Of a stretch of 64,000 bases of DNA, positions 18,112 through 26,754 are shown one piece after another. This stretch comes from Flavobacterium sp. (GTDB taxonomy: Bacteria > Bacteroidota > Bacteroidia > Flavobacteriales > Flavobacteriaceae), in NCBI RefSeq assembly GCF_013822155.1, contig NZ_PNJW01000007.1, positions 1 to 64,000 on the forward strand, read 5' to 3'. Under the pieces are notes generated by a model that saw only the letters and a program-made list of their open reading frames with translations, was not told the DNA's origin and did not search any database. Within the stretch, counting starts at the first letter, position 1. Every line of letters begins with the position of its first letter. The position numbers were made by a program, and so were the translations under genes.

Positions 18112-20535
18112 ATGAAAAAGATTACCTTTCTATTGTTGATTTTTGTTGGTGTTCTACAAGCTCAAATCGTAAACATTCCTGATGGAAATTTTAAATCAAA
18201 GTTGCTTTCTGCAAACACTACAAATCAAATTGCTATGAATTCGCAATTTGAATACTTTAAAATAGATGCAAATAATGATGGAGAAATTCAGTTAAGTGAA
18301 GCTAGTGAAGTGTTCTTATTAAACATTAATAATTCCTTTTTACCCAACCCAAATACAATTTTAACATTAAGCGGTATTGAAAGTTTCGTAAATTTAAAAG
18401 AGTTAAATGCTAGTTTAAATAGTATTTCTACATTCAATTATAATTTACCTCTTCTAGAAAAACTATATTTTACAGCTAATAATTCAACAACTATTGATTT
18501 AACGGGAACTCCTCAATTAATTGAACTTAATTTAGATCAAAATGATTTATCAAGTTTAGATGTTTCAGTATGTGGAAATTTAGTTTCACTTGGTTGTGAT
18601 TATAATTTTTTGAGCAGTTTGGATATTTCAATGTTGTCAAGTTTAAATTTTTTAAGTGTACGTTATAATCAATTAACATCTTTGGATTTAAGTCAATCTG
18701 AAGCTTTGATTTCATTACAGTTGGCAGGTAATTATTTTCTTCCTGTTTTAAATAATCTAGTAAATTTAGAAAGTCTGAATTGTCAAGATATGGGATTAAG
18801 TGTTTTAGACTTTTCATCCAATGTAAATCTTAGCACATTAGTTTTAAACGAGAATATTTTTACAGAAATAATTCTTCCGCCATTGGCTAACTTAACTACT
18901 TTTTTATGTTCGGAAATGCCAAGCTTAACGAGTGTTAATGTAAATATGGCTCCATCATTAAGTTTTTTCCAATGTATCAATAATCCATTATTGCAATCTA
19001 TTTTTATGAAGAACGGTGTGCAATCGTTTCAATCGTTAAACTGGGCCGAAAATTTTAATTTACAATATGTATGTGTGGATGATTTTAATGTTAGCAATAT
19101 CATAACCTATTTAAATTCTATTCAATTAACCAATGTTAATGTAAATTCCTTCTGTAGTTTTACTCCGGGTGGTGATTATGATACCATCACCGGAAATGTG
19201 CGTTTAGATAATAGCAACAACGGTTGCGATGCAGCCGATTTTTCCATTCCTTTTTTCAAACTAGCGGTTGATTTAAATGCTATGACAACTAATTCATCTG
19301 TTTTTTCGAATAACAACGGGGTGTATAATCTTTACACTGCAACTGAAGGCGTTTACACGTTAACGCCGGTTTTAGAAAATCCTACTTATTTTTCTGTTTC
19401 GCCACAGCCGGGTACTGCAATTATCAATGAAATTGACAATTCAAGTACTACGTTAGATTTCTGCGTGACAGCCAATGGTGTGCATCCCGATTTAGAAGTG
19501 GTTATCGCACCGGTTACGCCAGCTCGTCCCGGATTTGTAGCAGAATATTTGATTGTTTACAAAAACAAAGGTAATCAAGTGCTTTCACAACAATACGGGG
19601 TAAATTTTATCTATAACCAGAATTTGATGCAATTTCTATCCGCATCAACTCTTCCATCTGTACAGGGTACCGGTGGTTTGCAATGGGATTATGCTGATTT
19701 GATGCCTTTTGAATCCCGAAGCATTATTGTTTTCATGCAGATAAATCCGCCTACAGACCCTGAAAATCCGGTAAATATTGGGGATGAATTGGTGTTTACG
19801 TCGGTAATTCTCCCTCAAGCCGGTGATGAAATGGTACCTGACAATACTTTTATCTTAAATCAAACGGTTGTAGGTTCATACGATCCAAACGATATCACCT
19901 GTTTGCAAGGCGATGTGGTTCCTCCATCAGAAATTGGTAATTATTTGCATTATTTAATTCGTTTTGAAAATACCGGTAATGCTCCGGCTGAAAATGTAGT
20001 GGTAAATTTGAACATCAATCCGGCACAATATGATGCTCAATCGCTTCAATTATTAAATACTTCACATGATGCTAGTGTACGAATGAATGGGCAAAATTTA
20101 GATGTTATTTTTCAAAATATTCAATTAGAGTCGGGTGGTCATGGCAACATTTTACTAAAAATGAAGACCAAAGCAACACTTCAAGTGGGTGATATGGTAG
20201 CTAAAAAAGCAGATATTTATTTCGATTATAATTTCCCAATCGTGACGAATGAGGCTGAAACCTTATTTCAAGCCCTAAGTGTGATAAATCCTGTTTTAGA
20301 CAATTTGATTTCCATTTATCCAAATCCGGTGAAAGATGTTGTTAACATTTCTATCAAAGATAATTCTACCATCAAAACCATCGAGTTGTATGATATTCAG
20401 GGAAGATTATTGCAAACACAACTAGTGAAAGACTTCACTTCTGAAATAAATTTAGCAGAAAGAGCCAACGGTATGTATTTTATAAAAATCAAAACTGACA
20501 AAGGAAGTAAAGTGGAAAAATTAATTAAAGAATAA
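18112..20535 (+). CDS. T9SS-exported leucine-rich-repeat surface protein (copy 1)
   Basis: An 807-residue secreted protein. Order of parts: signal peptide (1-18, ending LQAQ); a calcium-binding-loop-like segment KIDANNDGEIQLSEA at about 50-64; leucine-rich repeats over about 80-340 (for example NLKELNASLNSISTF and ALISLQLAGNYFLPVL); a conserved block starting CSFTPGGDYDTITGNVRLDN; a Bacteroidetes module containing GSYDPNDITCLQGDVV at about 585 and RFENTGNAPAENV (similar to the DUF11/DUF7619-type modules); and a T9SS type A sorting tail from about 730 (SIYPNPVKDVVNISIK to KLIKE). Likely a cell-surface or released binding protein. It forms a two-gene unit with the next, close paralogue. Confidence 0.85.
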   Translation: MKKITFLLLIFVGVLQAQIVNIPDGNFKSKLLSANTTNQIAMNSQFEYFKIDANNDGEIQLSEASEVFLLNINNSFLPNPNTILTLSGIESFVNLKELNASLNSISTFNYNLPLLEKLYFTANNSTTIDLTGTPQLIELNLDQNDLSSLDVSVCGNLVSLGCDYNFLSSLDISMLSSLNFLSVRYNQLTSLDLSQSEALISLQLAGNYFLPVLNNLVNLESLNCQDMGLSVLDFSSNVNLSTLVLNENIFTEIILPPLANLTTFLCSEMPSLTSVNVNMAPSLSFFQCINNPLLQSIFMKNGVQSFQSLNWAENFNLQYVCVDDFNVSNIITYLNSIQLTNVNVNSFCSFTPGGDYDTITGNVRLDNSNNGCDAADFSIPFFKLAVDLNAMTTNSSVFSNNNGVYNLYTATEGVYTLTPVLENPTYFSVSPQPGTAIINEIDNSSTTLDFCVTANGVHPDLEVVIAPVTPARPGFVAEYLIVYKNKGNQVLSQQYGVNFIYNQNLMQFLSASTLPSVQGTGGLQWDYADLMPFESRSIIVFMQINPPTDPENPVNIGDELVFTSVILPQAGDEMVPDNTFILNQTVVGSYDPNDITCLQGDVVPPSEIGNYLHYLIRFENTGNAPAENVVVNLNINPAQYDAQSLQLLNTSHDASVRMNGQNLDVIFQNIQLESGGHGNILLKMKTKATLQVGDMVAKKADIYFDYNFPIVTNEAETLFQALSVINPVLDNLISIYPNPVKDVVNISIKDNSTIKTIELYDIQGRLLQTQLVKDFTSEINLAERANGMYFIKIKTDKGSKVEKLIKE

Positions 20536-20546
20536 TAATAAAAGCT

Positions 20547-23144
20547 ATGAAAAAGATTCTCATTTTAAGCCTTTTGTTTTCGGGTTTTCTACAAGCTCAG
20601 AATGTAACTATTCCTGATGCGAATTTTAAGTCGAAGTTATTGTCTTCTAATACTTTTAACACGATAGCTTATGGGAATGGGAGCTATTTAAAAATTGATC
20701 AAAACGATGACGGTGAGATTCAAGTCGCAGAAGCCGTAGTCATTGATTCATTAAATGTGCCTTTTTCAAGTATTGTTGATTTCAGCGGGATTTCTGATTT
20801 TACTAACTTAAAAAAAATTGATTGTTCAAACAATCAAATTAATAATTTGAATGTAACCAATTTGAGTTTATTACAAGAATTATATTGTAGTAACAACTGC
20901 ATGGGAACATTGTCTGTAAATGGTTTATCTAACTTGAAAATATTAGATGCAAATTCAATATGCGTTAGTAATTTCAACTTAACCGGATTAACTAGTTTAG
21001 AGTATCTTTCGTGTACGTACAATGGTTTGTCAACTTTAGATGTATCTCAATCAACAGGTTTGAAAATATTAAATTGTGGTTATAATAATTTAGTTAGTTT
21101 GACAATTTCTGGTTTCCCGGATTTAGAGCAATTAATTTGTGAAAGCAACCCATCAATGTCCTCATTTAACATTAGTTCATTACCATCACTAGCTTTTTTA
21201 GATGTTACTCTTACTAACATTGGGAATTTAAATTTAACATCATTTACATCGTTAACGAGCGTAGTTTGTACTTTAGCAAATTTAAATTCTTTGCAGGTTA
21301 GTAATTTACCTAACTTGAATAGTTTATTGTGTGCGGGAAATTCATTGTCAAACCTTGATTTAGGTTCTATGCCTGCATTACAAGTATTGCAATGTGGCGG
21401 CAATCTTTTTACAACTCTTGATCTAAGTGAAACTCCTAATATAAATACTATTGAGTGTTCAAGCAGCTTAATTCCTTACTTAGATTTATCAAGCTTAACT
21501 AATTTATATGATTTTAGGAGTTATAGTGGTCAGTTTGAAGAGTTGGATTTTTCTTCAAATCCTAACTTATCATTATTGGTATTAAATACAAATACAATGT
21601 TGAAAAGATTGTTTTTGAAAAATGGGACTATTCAAAATTTTAATAATAATGGTTTGATAGAATGTATCAATTTAGAATATATATGTGCGGATGAAAATGA
21701 AATAAGTCAAATACAAAACTTCATTAATGCAGGTAACTTGACTAACGTAAGTATAAGCTCCTATTGCTCTTTCACGCCAGGCGGAAATTATAACACCGTG
21801 ACAGGAAGTGTGCGTTTAGATAACAACAACAATGGTTGCGATGAATTCGATTTTACTTTTCCTTTTTTCAGACTAGCCATAGATTTGAATGCCATGACTA
21901 CCAACTCTTCTGTGTTTACCAATTCACTTGGGAACTATAATTTTTATACTGCCAATGAAGGAGTGTATTCATTTATTCCTATTATAGAAAACGCAGCTTT
22001 TTTTCAAGTAAATCCTGAGCCTGGCATAGCGATTTTAGATGTTATTGATAATAGTTCAACCAATTTAGATTTTTGTATAACAGCCAACGGTATCCATCCC
22101 GATTTAGAAGTTGTCATTGCACCGGTTTTTCCTGCTCGTCCCGGCTTTGAAGCGGTGTATAAAATCGTTTACAAAAACAAAGGAAATCAAGTGCTTTCTC
22201 TACAATATGGAGTGAATTTTTTCTATAATCAAAACTTGATGAATTTTGTTTCCGCATCAGTTATTCCTTCTAGTCAAGGACCGGGTGGAATGCAATGGGA
22301 TTATGCAAATTTAATGCCTTTTGAATCGCGAAGCATAGAAGTCACCATGCTGATAAATGCACCAACTGATACAAGTCCGGTTAATATTGGCGATGAATTG
22401 ACGTTTACATCTGTAATTTTACCCCAATCAGGTGATGAAAATGTACAAGACAATACATTTGTATTTAACCAAACCGTAGTTGGTTCCTATGATCCAAATG
22501 ATATCACTTGTTTAGAAGGAGATATAGTGCCACCAAGTCAAATTGGCAATTATTTGCATTATTTCATCCGATTTGAGAACACCGGAACCGCTGAAGCAGA
22601 AAATATTGTGGTAAAAACTGACATTGACCCAAGCCAATTTGATATTGCTTCATTACAAATGCTTTCCACATCACACGGAGCATATATCAGAATGAATGGA
22701 AATAGAATTGAATTTATTTTTCAGAATATTGCTTTGGAGTCAGGTGGTCATGGGAATATTTTATTAAAATTGAAATCGAATAGTACTTTGCAAATTGGCG
22801 ATTCTGTAGCAAATAAAGCCAACATTTATTTTGATTATAATTTTCCAGTCGAAACAAATAATGTTGAAACGATATTCCAATCCTTAGGAATCAGCAACCC
22901 AATTTTAGATTCCTTACTATCAATTTACCCTAATCCGGTAAGTGAGGTTGTCAATATCAAAAGCAATAGTAATATAAATATCAAAACAATTGAATTGTAT
23001 GACATTCAAGGAAGATTGCTACAAACCCAATTGGTAAATGATGTTTCAACCGAATTAAATTTATTGCAAAGAGCAAACGGAATGTATTTTATAAAAATCA
23101 ACACAGATGCAGGAACTAAAGTTGAAAAATTGGTTAAAGAATAG
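20547..23144 (+). CDS. T9SS-exported leucine-rich-repeat surface protein (copy 2)
   Basis: An 865-residue paralogue of the preceding gene with the same order of parts: signal peptide (LQAQ), a DxNxDG-type loop in KIDQNDDGEIQVAEA, a longer LRR region (about 75-400, for example NLKKIDCSNNQINNL and GLKILNCGYNNLVSL), the CSFTPGGNYNTVTGSVRLDN block, GSYDPNDITCLEGDIV at about 645, and a sorting tail SIYPNPVSEVVNIKS to KLVKE. The C-terminal halves of the two copies are very similar while the LRR regions differ in repeat number and sequence, as expected if the LRR face is the variable, ligand-contacting part. The start is 11 bases after copy 1. Confidence 0.85.
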   Translation: MKKILILSLLFSGFLQAQNVTIPDANFKSKLLSSNTFNTIAYGNGSYLKIDQNDDGEIQVAEAVVIDSLNVPFSSIVDFSGISDFTNLKKIDCSNNQINNLNVTNLSLLQELYCSNNCMGTLSVNGLSNLKILDANSICVSNFNLTGLTSLEYLSCTYNGLSTLDVSQSTGLKILNCGYNNLVSLTISGFPDLEQLICESNPSMSSFNISSLPSLAFLDVTLTNIGNLNLTSFTSLTSVVCTLANLNSLQVSNLPNLNSLLCAGNSLSNLDLGSMPALQVLQCGGNLFTTLDLSETPNINTIECSSSLIPYLDLSSLTNLYDFRSYSGQFEELDFSSNPNLSLLVLNTNTMLKRLFLKNGTIQNFNNNGLIECINLEYICADENEISQIQNFINAGNLTNVSISSYCSFTPGGNYNTVTGSVRLDNNNNGCDEFDFTFPFFRLAIDLNAMTTNSSVFTNSLGNYNFYTANEGVYSFIPIIENAAFFQVNPEPGIAILDVIDNSSTNLDFCITANGIHPDLEVVIAPVFPARPGFEAVYKIVYKNKGNQVLSLQYGVNFFYNQNLMNFVSASVIPSSQGPGGMQWDYANLMPFESRSIEVTMLINAPTDTSPVNIGDELTFTSVILPQSGDENVQDNTFVFNQTVVGSYDPNDITCLEGDIVPPSQIGNYLHYFIRFENTGTAEAENIVVKTDIDPSQFDIASLQMLSTSHGAYIRMNGNRIEFIFQNIALESGGHGNILLKLKSNSTLQIGDSVANKANIYFDYNFPVETNNVETIFQSLGISNPILDSLLSIYPNPVSEVVNIKSNSNINIKTIELYDIQGRLLQTQLVNDVSTELNLLQRANGMYFIKINTDAGTKVEKLVKE

Positions 23145-23170
23145 GTAGTTAAACAAATTTTTAAGTTGGA

Positions 23171-23208
23171 AACTCACGGATTTTTTTCGTGAGTTTTTAT
23201 TTTTTTTT
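23171..23208 (+). terminator. Intrinsic terminator after the LRR gene pair
   Basis: AACTCACG (23171-23178) pairs with CGTGAGTT (23188-23195) around a nine-base loop, followed by T-rich sequence interrupted by one A. Confidence 0.88.
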
Positions 23209-23292
23209 AAGATGTATAGGTAATTAGCAATTTTTATACTAAATTTAACGAAATCGTTTACGATATTATTTTAACATTCCTACATAATTCCG

Positions 23293-23300
23293 TAATTTCG
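23293..23300 (+). promoter_or_regulatory. Possible -7 element of gltA
   Basis: TAATTTCG, one base from TAnnTTTG, lies 40 bases before the gltA ATG. No clear TTG at -33. The remaining 196-base gap between the LRR pair and gltA is AT-rich and shows no other feature besides the terminator. Confidence 0.3.
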
Positions 23301-23340
23301 CAACAAACAAAGTGTATACCTATTAAATATTTATAAAATC

Positions 23341-24624
23341 ATGTCAAAAACTGCAATATTAAAGTACGATGGTAAAGAATATGAGTTTCCTATAATTGTA
23401 GGAAGTGAAAATGAGCCGGCCATTGATATCGAACAACTACGAGCCTTAACAGGTGCAATTACCTTAGACCCAGGTTATAAAAACTCCGGTTCTTGTAAAA
23501 GTGAAATCACTTTTTTAGATGGAGAAGAAGGAATTCTTCGTTACCGTGGCTATTCAATCGAAGATTTAGCGGATAAAGCCGATTTCTTAGAAGTTTCTCA
23601 CTTATTGATTTTTGGAGAATTACCAACTAAAACTCAATTAGAGAAATTTGAAAATGATATTCGCAAATATACGTTGGTGAACGAAGAGATGAAAAATATC
23701 ATCGACGGTTTTCCAAAAACAGCTCACCCAATGGGAGTTTTGGCTGCTTTAACTAGTGCGTTAACTGCTTTTAATCCAAAGTCTGTCAATCCGCACAACG
23801 AAAAAGAAATGTATGAAGCGGTATGTAAAACCATTGGTAAATTCCTTGTAATTGCAACTTGGACATTCAGAAAATCAATGGGTTATCCATTAAATTATTA
23901 TGATAACACGAAAGGTTATGTTGAAAATTTTATGCATTTAATGTATGAATTGCCAACCGGGCCTTACAAAATTGACCCAATTGTGGTAAATGCATTAGAT
24001 AAATTGTTTATTCTCCATGCTGACCATGAGCAAAACTGCTCAACCTCCACAGTTAGAATTGTAGGTTCATCGCATGCCGGGTTATTCGCCTCTATTTCAG
24101 CAGGAGTTTCAGCACTTTGGGGGCCACTTCATGGTGGAGCAAACCAAGCGGTATTGGAAATGTTAGAAGAAATTCACAACAATGGCGGTGATGTAGCAAA
24201 ATATGTTTTGAAAGCAAAAGATAAAGATGATTCATTCCGTTTGATGGGATTTGGTCACCGTGTTTACAAAAATTTTGATCCTAGAGCAACGATTATAAAA
24301 AAAGCAGCGGATGATGTTTTGACCGCTTTAGGTGTTGATGATCCATTGTTAGATATCGCTAAGCAATTAGAAAAAGTAGCTTTAGAAGACGACTATTTCA
24401 AATCAAGAAATTTATATCCAAATGTTGATTTCTATTCCGGTATTATTTATCGTGCCTTAGGAATTCCAACGGAAATGTTTACCGTTATGTTTGCTATCGG
24501 TCGTTTACCGGGTTGGATTGCTCAATGGAAAGAAATGAGAATCAATAAAGAACCAATTGGAAGACCACGTCAAATCTATGTGGGTTATCCTTTGAGAGAG
24601 TTTAAAACAATTGATAAAAGATAA
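23341..24624 (+). CDS. gltA: Citrate synthase
   Basis: Citrate synthase condenses oxaloacetate and acetyl-CoA at the entry of the TCA cycle. The 427-residue protein is the long, Gram-negative hexameric type with an N-terminal beta domain (LKYDGKEYEFPIIVGSENEP). Diagnostic segments are LDPGYKNSGSCKSEITFLDG, ILRYRGYSIEDLADKADFLE, the catalytic His region ILHADHEQNCSTSTVRIVGS, GPLHGGANQAVLEML, MGFGHRVYKNFDPRATIIK and the catalytic Asp region PNVDFYSGIIYRALGIP. It is flanked by terminators, so it is a single-gene unit. Confidence 0.98.
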   Translation: MSKTAILKYDGKEYEFPIIVGSENEPAIDIEQLRALTGAITLDPGYKNSGSCKSEITFLDGEEGILRYRGYSIEDLADKADFLEVSHLLIFGELPTKTQLEKFENDIRKYTLVNEEMKNIIDGFPKTAHPMGVLAALTSALTAFNPKSVNPHNEKEMYEAVCKTIGKFLVIATWTFRKSMGYPLNYYDNTKGYVENFMHLMYELPTGPYKIDPIVVNALDKLFILHADHEQNCSTSTVRIVGSSHAGLFASISAGVSALWGPLHGGANQAVLEMLEEIHNNGGDVAKYVLKAKDKDDSFRLMGFGHRVYKNFDPRATIIKKAADDVLTALGVDDPLLDIAKQLEKVALEDDYFKSRNLYPNVDFYSGIIYRALGIPTEMFTVMFAIGRLPGWIAQWKEMRINKEPIGRPRQIYVGYPLREFKTIDKR

Positions 24625-24644
24625 TTTAAATTCATAATTTACGA

Positions 24645-24671
24645 AGCCTCACTGATTGTGGGGCTTTTTTT
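24645..24671 (+). terminator. Intrinsic terminator after gltA
   Basis: AGCCTCAC (24645-24652) pairs with GTGGGGCT (24658-24665), one T-G wobble, five-base loop, then a run of T. Confidence 0.88.
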
Positions 24672-24721
24672 ATGTAATTCACATTGAAGGGATATAAAAA
24701 TTATTAATCCCATAATAAACA

Positions 24722-24751
24722 TTGCTTTTGGAATCCCTTTTTTTATCTTTG
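24722..24751 (+). promoter_or_regulatory. Bacteroidetes-type promoter of the amidinohydrolase gene
   Basis: TTG (24722-24724), 19 bp, TATCTTTG (24744-24751): a full match to the phylum consensus. The TTG is the codon the ORF track uses as a start, which shows that the true start must be the downstream ATG at 24773. Confidence 0.6.
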
Positions 24752-24772
24752 TCAAAAGCCAAAAGCGACTTT

Positions 24773-25690
24773 ATGTTACCAATTCACATTCAAAACGAAA
24801 CCTCTAGACTAAGGGCAGTGGTGTTAGGAACCGCAGTAAGCAACGGACCAACACCAACAGCTGAAGAAGCCTATGATCCAAAATCATTAGAACACATTTT
24901 AGCCGGAACCTATCCCATAGAATCAGACATGATTACTGAAATGGAAGCCTTCAATCAAGTGTTCAAAAAATATGATGTAGAAGTTTTCAGACCCGATATT
25001 ATTCCTAATTATAATCAGATTTTTACCCGAGATATCGGTTTTGTGATTGACAATATGTTTATTAAAGCCAACATTCTCCCGGATAGAGAAAAAGAATTAG
25101 ATGCTATTCAGTATGTTATTGATCATATTGATCCGAAAAAAGTGGTTCGTCCACCGGAAGAAGTGCATATTGAAGGTGGCGATGTGATGTTGTGGAATGA
25201 TTATATTTTCATTGGAACCTACAAAGGTTCAGATTATAAAGATTACATTACGGCTAGAACCAATTGGCAAGGTGTGGAGTATATCAAAGAATTATTTCCG
25301 CATAAAAAAGTAAAAGAATTTGATTTAGTAAAATCAAAATTGGAAGCCAGAGATAATGCTTTGCATTTAGATTGTTGTTTTCAACCGGTTGGAACAAACA
25401 AAGGAATCATCTACAAAAGTGGTTTTCGTGAAGAAGCCGATTATGTGTTTTTGGTAGACCTTTTCGGAAAAGATAATTTGTTCCACATTACCCGTGACGA
25501 AATGTATAACATGAATTCCAACGTGTTTTCTATCGCACCTGATGTCGTCGTTTCAGAAAAGAATTTCACCCGATTAAATACTTGGTTACGAAATCAAGGA
25601 TTTACTGTAGAGGAAATTCCTTATGCAGAAATAGCCAAACAAGAGGGATTATTGCGATGTTCGACACTTCCTTTAATACGAGATAAATAG
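24773..25690 (+). CDS. Arginine deiminase / dimethylargininase-superfamily hydrolase
   Basis: A 305-residue member of the guanidino-group-modifying enzyme superfamily (arginine deiminase, amidinotransferase, DDAH). The start is set at the ATG 24773 because the track start at 24722 lies in the promoter. Superfamily marks are FTRDIGFVIDNMFIKANI, the EGGDV motif in HIEGGDVMLWN, the catalytic His in HLDCCFQPVG, and the C-terminal nucleophilic Cys in LLRCSTLPLIRD. Likely substrate is a guanidino compound such as arginine or methylarginine; the exact one cannot be told from the motifs. It is 62 bases upstream of ctlX, another member of the superfamily, suggesting a short arginine/citrulline pathway. 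Confidence 0.8.
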   Translation: MLPIHIQNETSRLRAVVLGTAVSNGPTPTAEEAYDPKSLEHILAGTYPIESDMITEMEAFNQVFKKYDVEVFRPDIIPNYNQIFTRDIGFVIDNMFIKANILPDREKELDAIQYVIDHIDPKKVVRPPEEVHIEGGDVMLWNDYIFIGTYKGSDYKDYITARTNWQGVEYIKELFPHKKVKEFDLVKSKLEARDNALHLDCCFQPVGTNKGIIYKSGFREEADYVFLVDLFGKDNLFHITRDEMYNMNSNVFSIAPDVVVSEKNFTRLNTWLRNQGFTVEEIPYAEIAKQEGLLRCSTLPLIRDK

Positions 25691-25711
25691 AAGAAGGTTT
25701 GTAGCAGTTAA

Positions 25712-25746
25712 CAACTTTAAACTTTTAAACTTTAAACCTTAAACAA
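25712..25746 (+). repeat. Short AT-rich imperfect repeat (aactttaaac) before ctlX
   Basis: Three or four imperfect copies of ACTTTAAAC-type units fill the 62-base gap between the two hydrolase genes. It resembles in style, not sequence, the short repeats at 17194-17256 and 62111-62141. Confidence 0.5.
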
Positions 25747-25752
25747 AAAACA

Positions 25753-26691
25753 ATGGACCAAACAACCAACACCATCCTCATGATTCGTCCCGTAGCTTTT
25801 CGTATGAACGAGCAAACGGCTGTGAATAATTATTATCAAAAAGTTCTGGACAATACTAGTCCTGCTACAGTGAATGCAAAAGCTCAAAAGGAGTTTGATG
25901 CCTTTGTAGATAAATTGAAAAAAGTGGGAGTGAATGTAATTGTGGTTGAGGACACACTAGAACCTGATACCCCCGACAGTATTTTTCCTAATAATTGGAT
26001 TTCGTTTCATGAAAATGGCGATGTAACTTTATATCCAATGTTTGCCGAAAACCGTCGATTGGAACGTAGAGAAGATATATTAGATATCATTGAAAGTAAT
26101 GGTTTTGAAATCAATGAAATCATGGATTATACCTCTGCGGAAGATGATGGTTTCTATTTAGAAGGAACAGGAAGTATTTTATTAGACCGAACTAATCAAA
26201 AGGCATATTGTGCCTTGTCGCCAAGAGCTGATGAAGAATTATTCATTGAGTTTTGTGAAGATTACGATTTAGCTCCGGTTATTTTTGAAGCTTTTCAAAC
26301 AGTAAATGGCGAACGAAAACAGATTTATCATACGAATGTCATGATGTGTTTGGCAGAAACTTTTGCCGTCATTTGTGCCGATTGCATAGACGATAAACAA
26401 GAACGTAAAATGGTTTTGGATAATCTTAAGGCAGATGGTAAAGACATAATTCTAATCACAGAAGAACAAGTAAATAATTTTGCCGGAAACATGCTTCAAG
26501 TAAAAGGAAAAGACAACAAACGCTACCTAGTGATGAGTAATTCTGCTCATCAAAGTCTTACCAAAGCACAGATTCATAAAATTGAAGAACACTGCGAGAT
26601 TTTGAGCTCCAGTTTAGATACCATCGAAGCTTGTGGCGGTGGAAGTGCCCGATGTATGATGGCGGAAGTGTTTTTGCCAAAAACTGAATAA
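25753..26691 (+). CDS. ctlX: CtlX-like citrulline hydrolase
   Basis: A 312-residue protein recognised as the CtlX (citrulline utilisation hydrolase) type, in the same superfamily as arginine deiminase. Visible features: TILMIRPVAFRMNEQTAVNN at the N-terminus, DSIFPNNWISFHENGDVTLY, LEGTGSILLDR (the Glu/Asp region), YHTNVMMCLAE with the catalytic His, and the C-terminal GGGSARCMMAEVFLP with the catalytic Cys. The Francisella homologue is described as a citrulline ureidase releasing ornithine. Together with the upstream hydrolase, the pair could take arginine through citrulline to ornithine; this is inference from adjacency. Confidence 0.85.
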   Translation: MDQTTNTILMIRPVAFRMNEQTAVNNYYQKVLDNTSPATVNAKAQKEFDAFVDKLKKVGVNVIVVEDTLEPDTPDSIFPNNWISFHENGDVTLYPMFAENRRLERREDILDIIESNGFEINEIMDYTSAEDDGFYLEGTGSILLDRTNQKAYCALSPRADEELFIEFCEDYDLAPVIFEAFQTVNGERKQIYHTNVMMCLAETFAVICADCIDDKQERKMVLDNLKADGKDIILITEEQVNNFAGNMLQVKGKDNKRYLVMSNSAHQSLTKAQIHKIEEHCEILSSSLDTIEACGGGSARCMMAEVFLPKTE

Positions 26692-26701
26692 ATGAACGAT
26701 T

Positions 26702-26740
26702 AATCTTTGTCAAAGTTCTGAACTTTGACAAAGATTTTTT
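26702..26740 (+). terminator. Very long perfect-stem terminator between convergent genes
   Basis: AATCTTTGTCAAAGTTC (26702-26718) and GAACTTTGACAAAGATT (26720-26736) are perfect inverted repeats of 17 bases separated by one base, followed by T-run. It lies between ctlX and the reverse-strand SDR gene and can terminate both. Confidence 0.9.
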
Positions 26741-26754
26741 CAATATTTAGCCCA

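Noticed and set aside
18527-18980. Two reverse-strand ORFs inside the first LRR gene
   Set aside because: Leu/Asn-rich products that simply mirror the LRR codons on the opposite strand.
24722-24772. N-terminal extension of the amidinohydrolase from the TTG in the ORF track
   Set aside because: The TTG is the -33 box and the extension covers the promoter; the peptide LLESLFLSLSKAKSDF does not look like part of the family.
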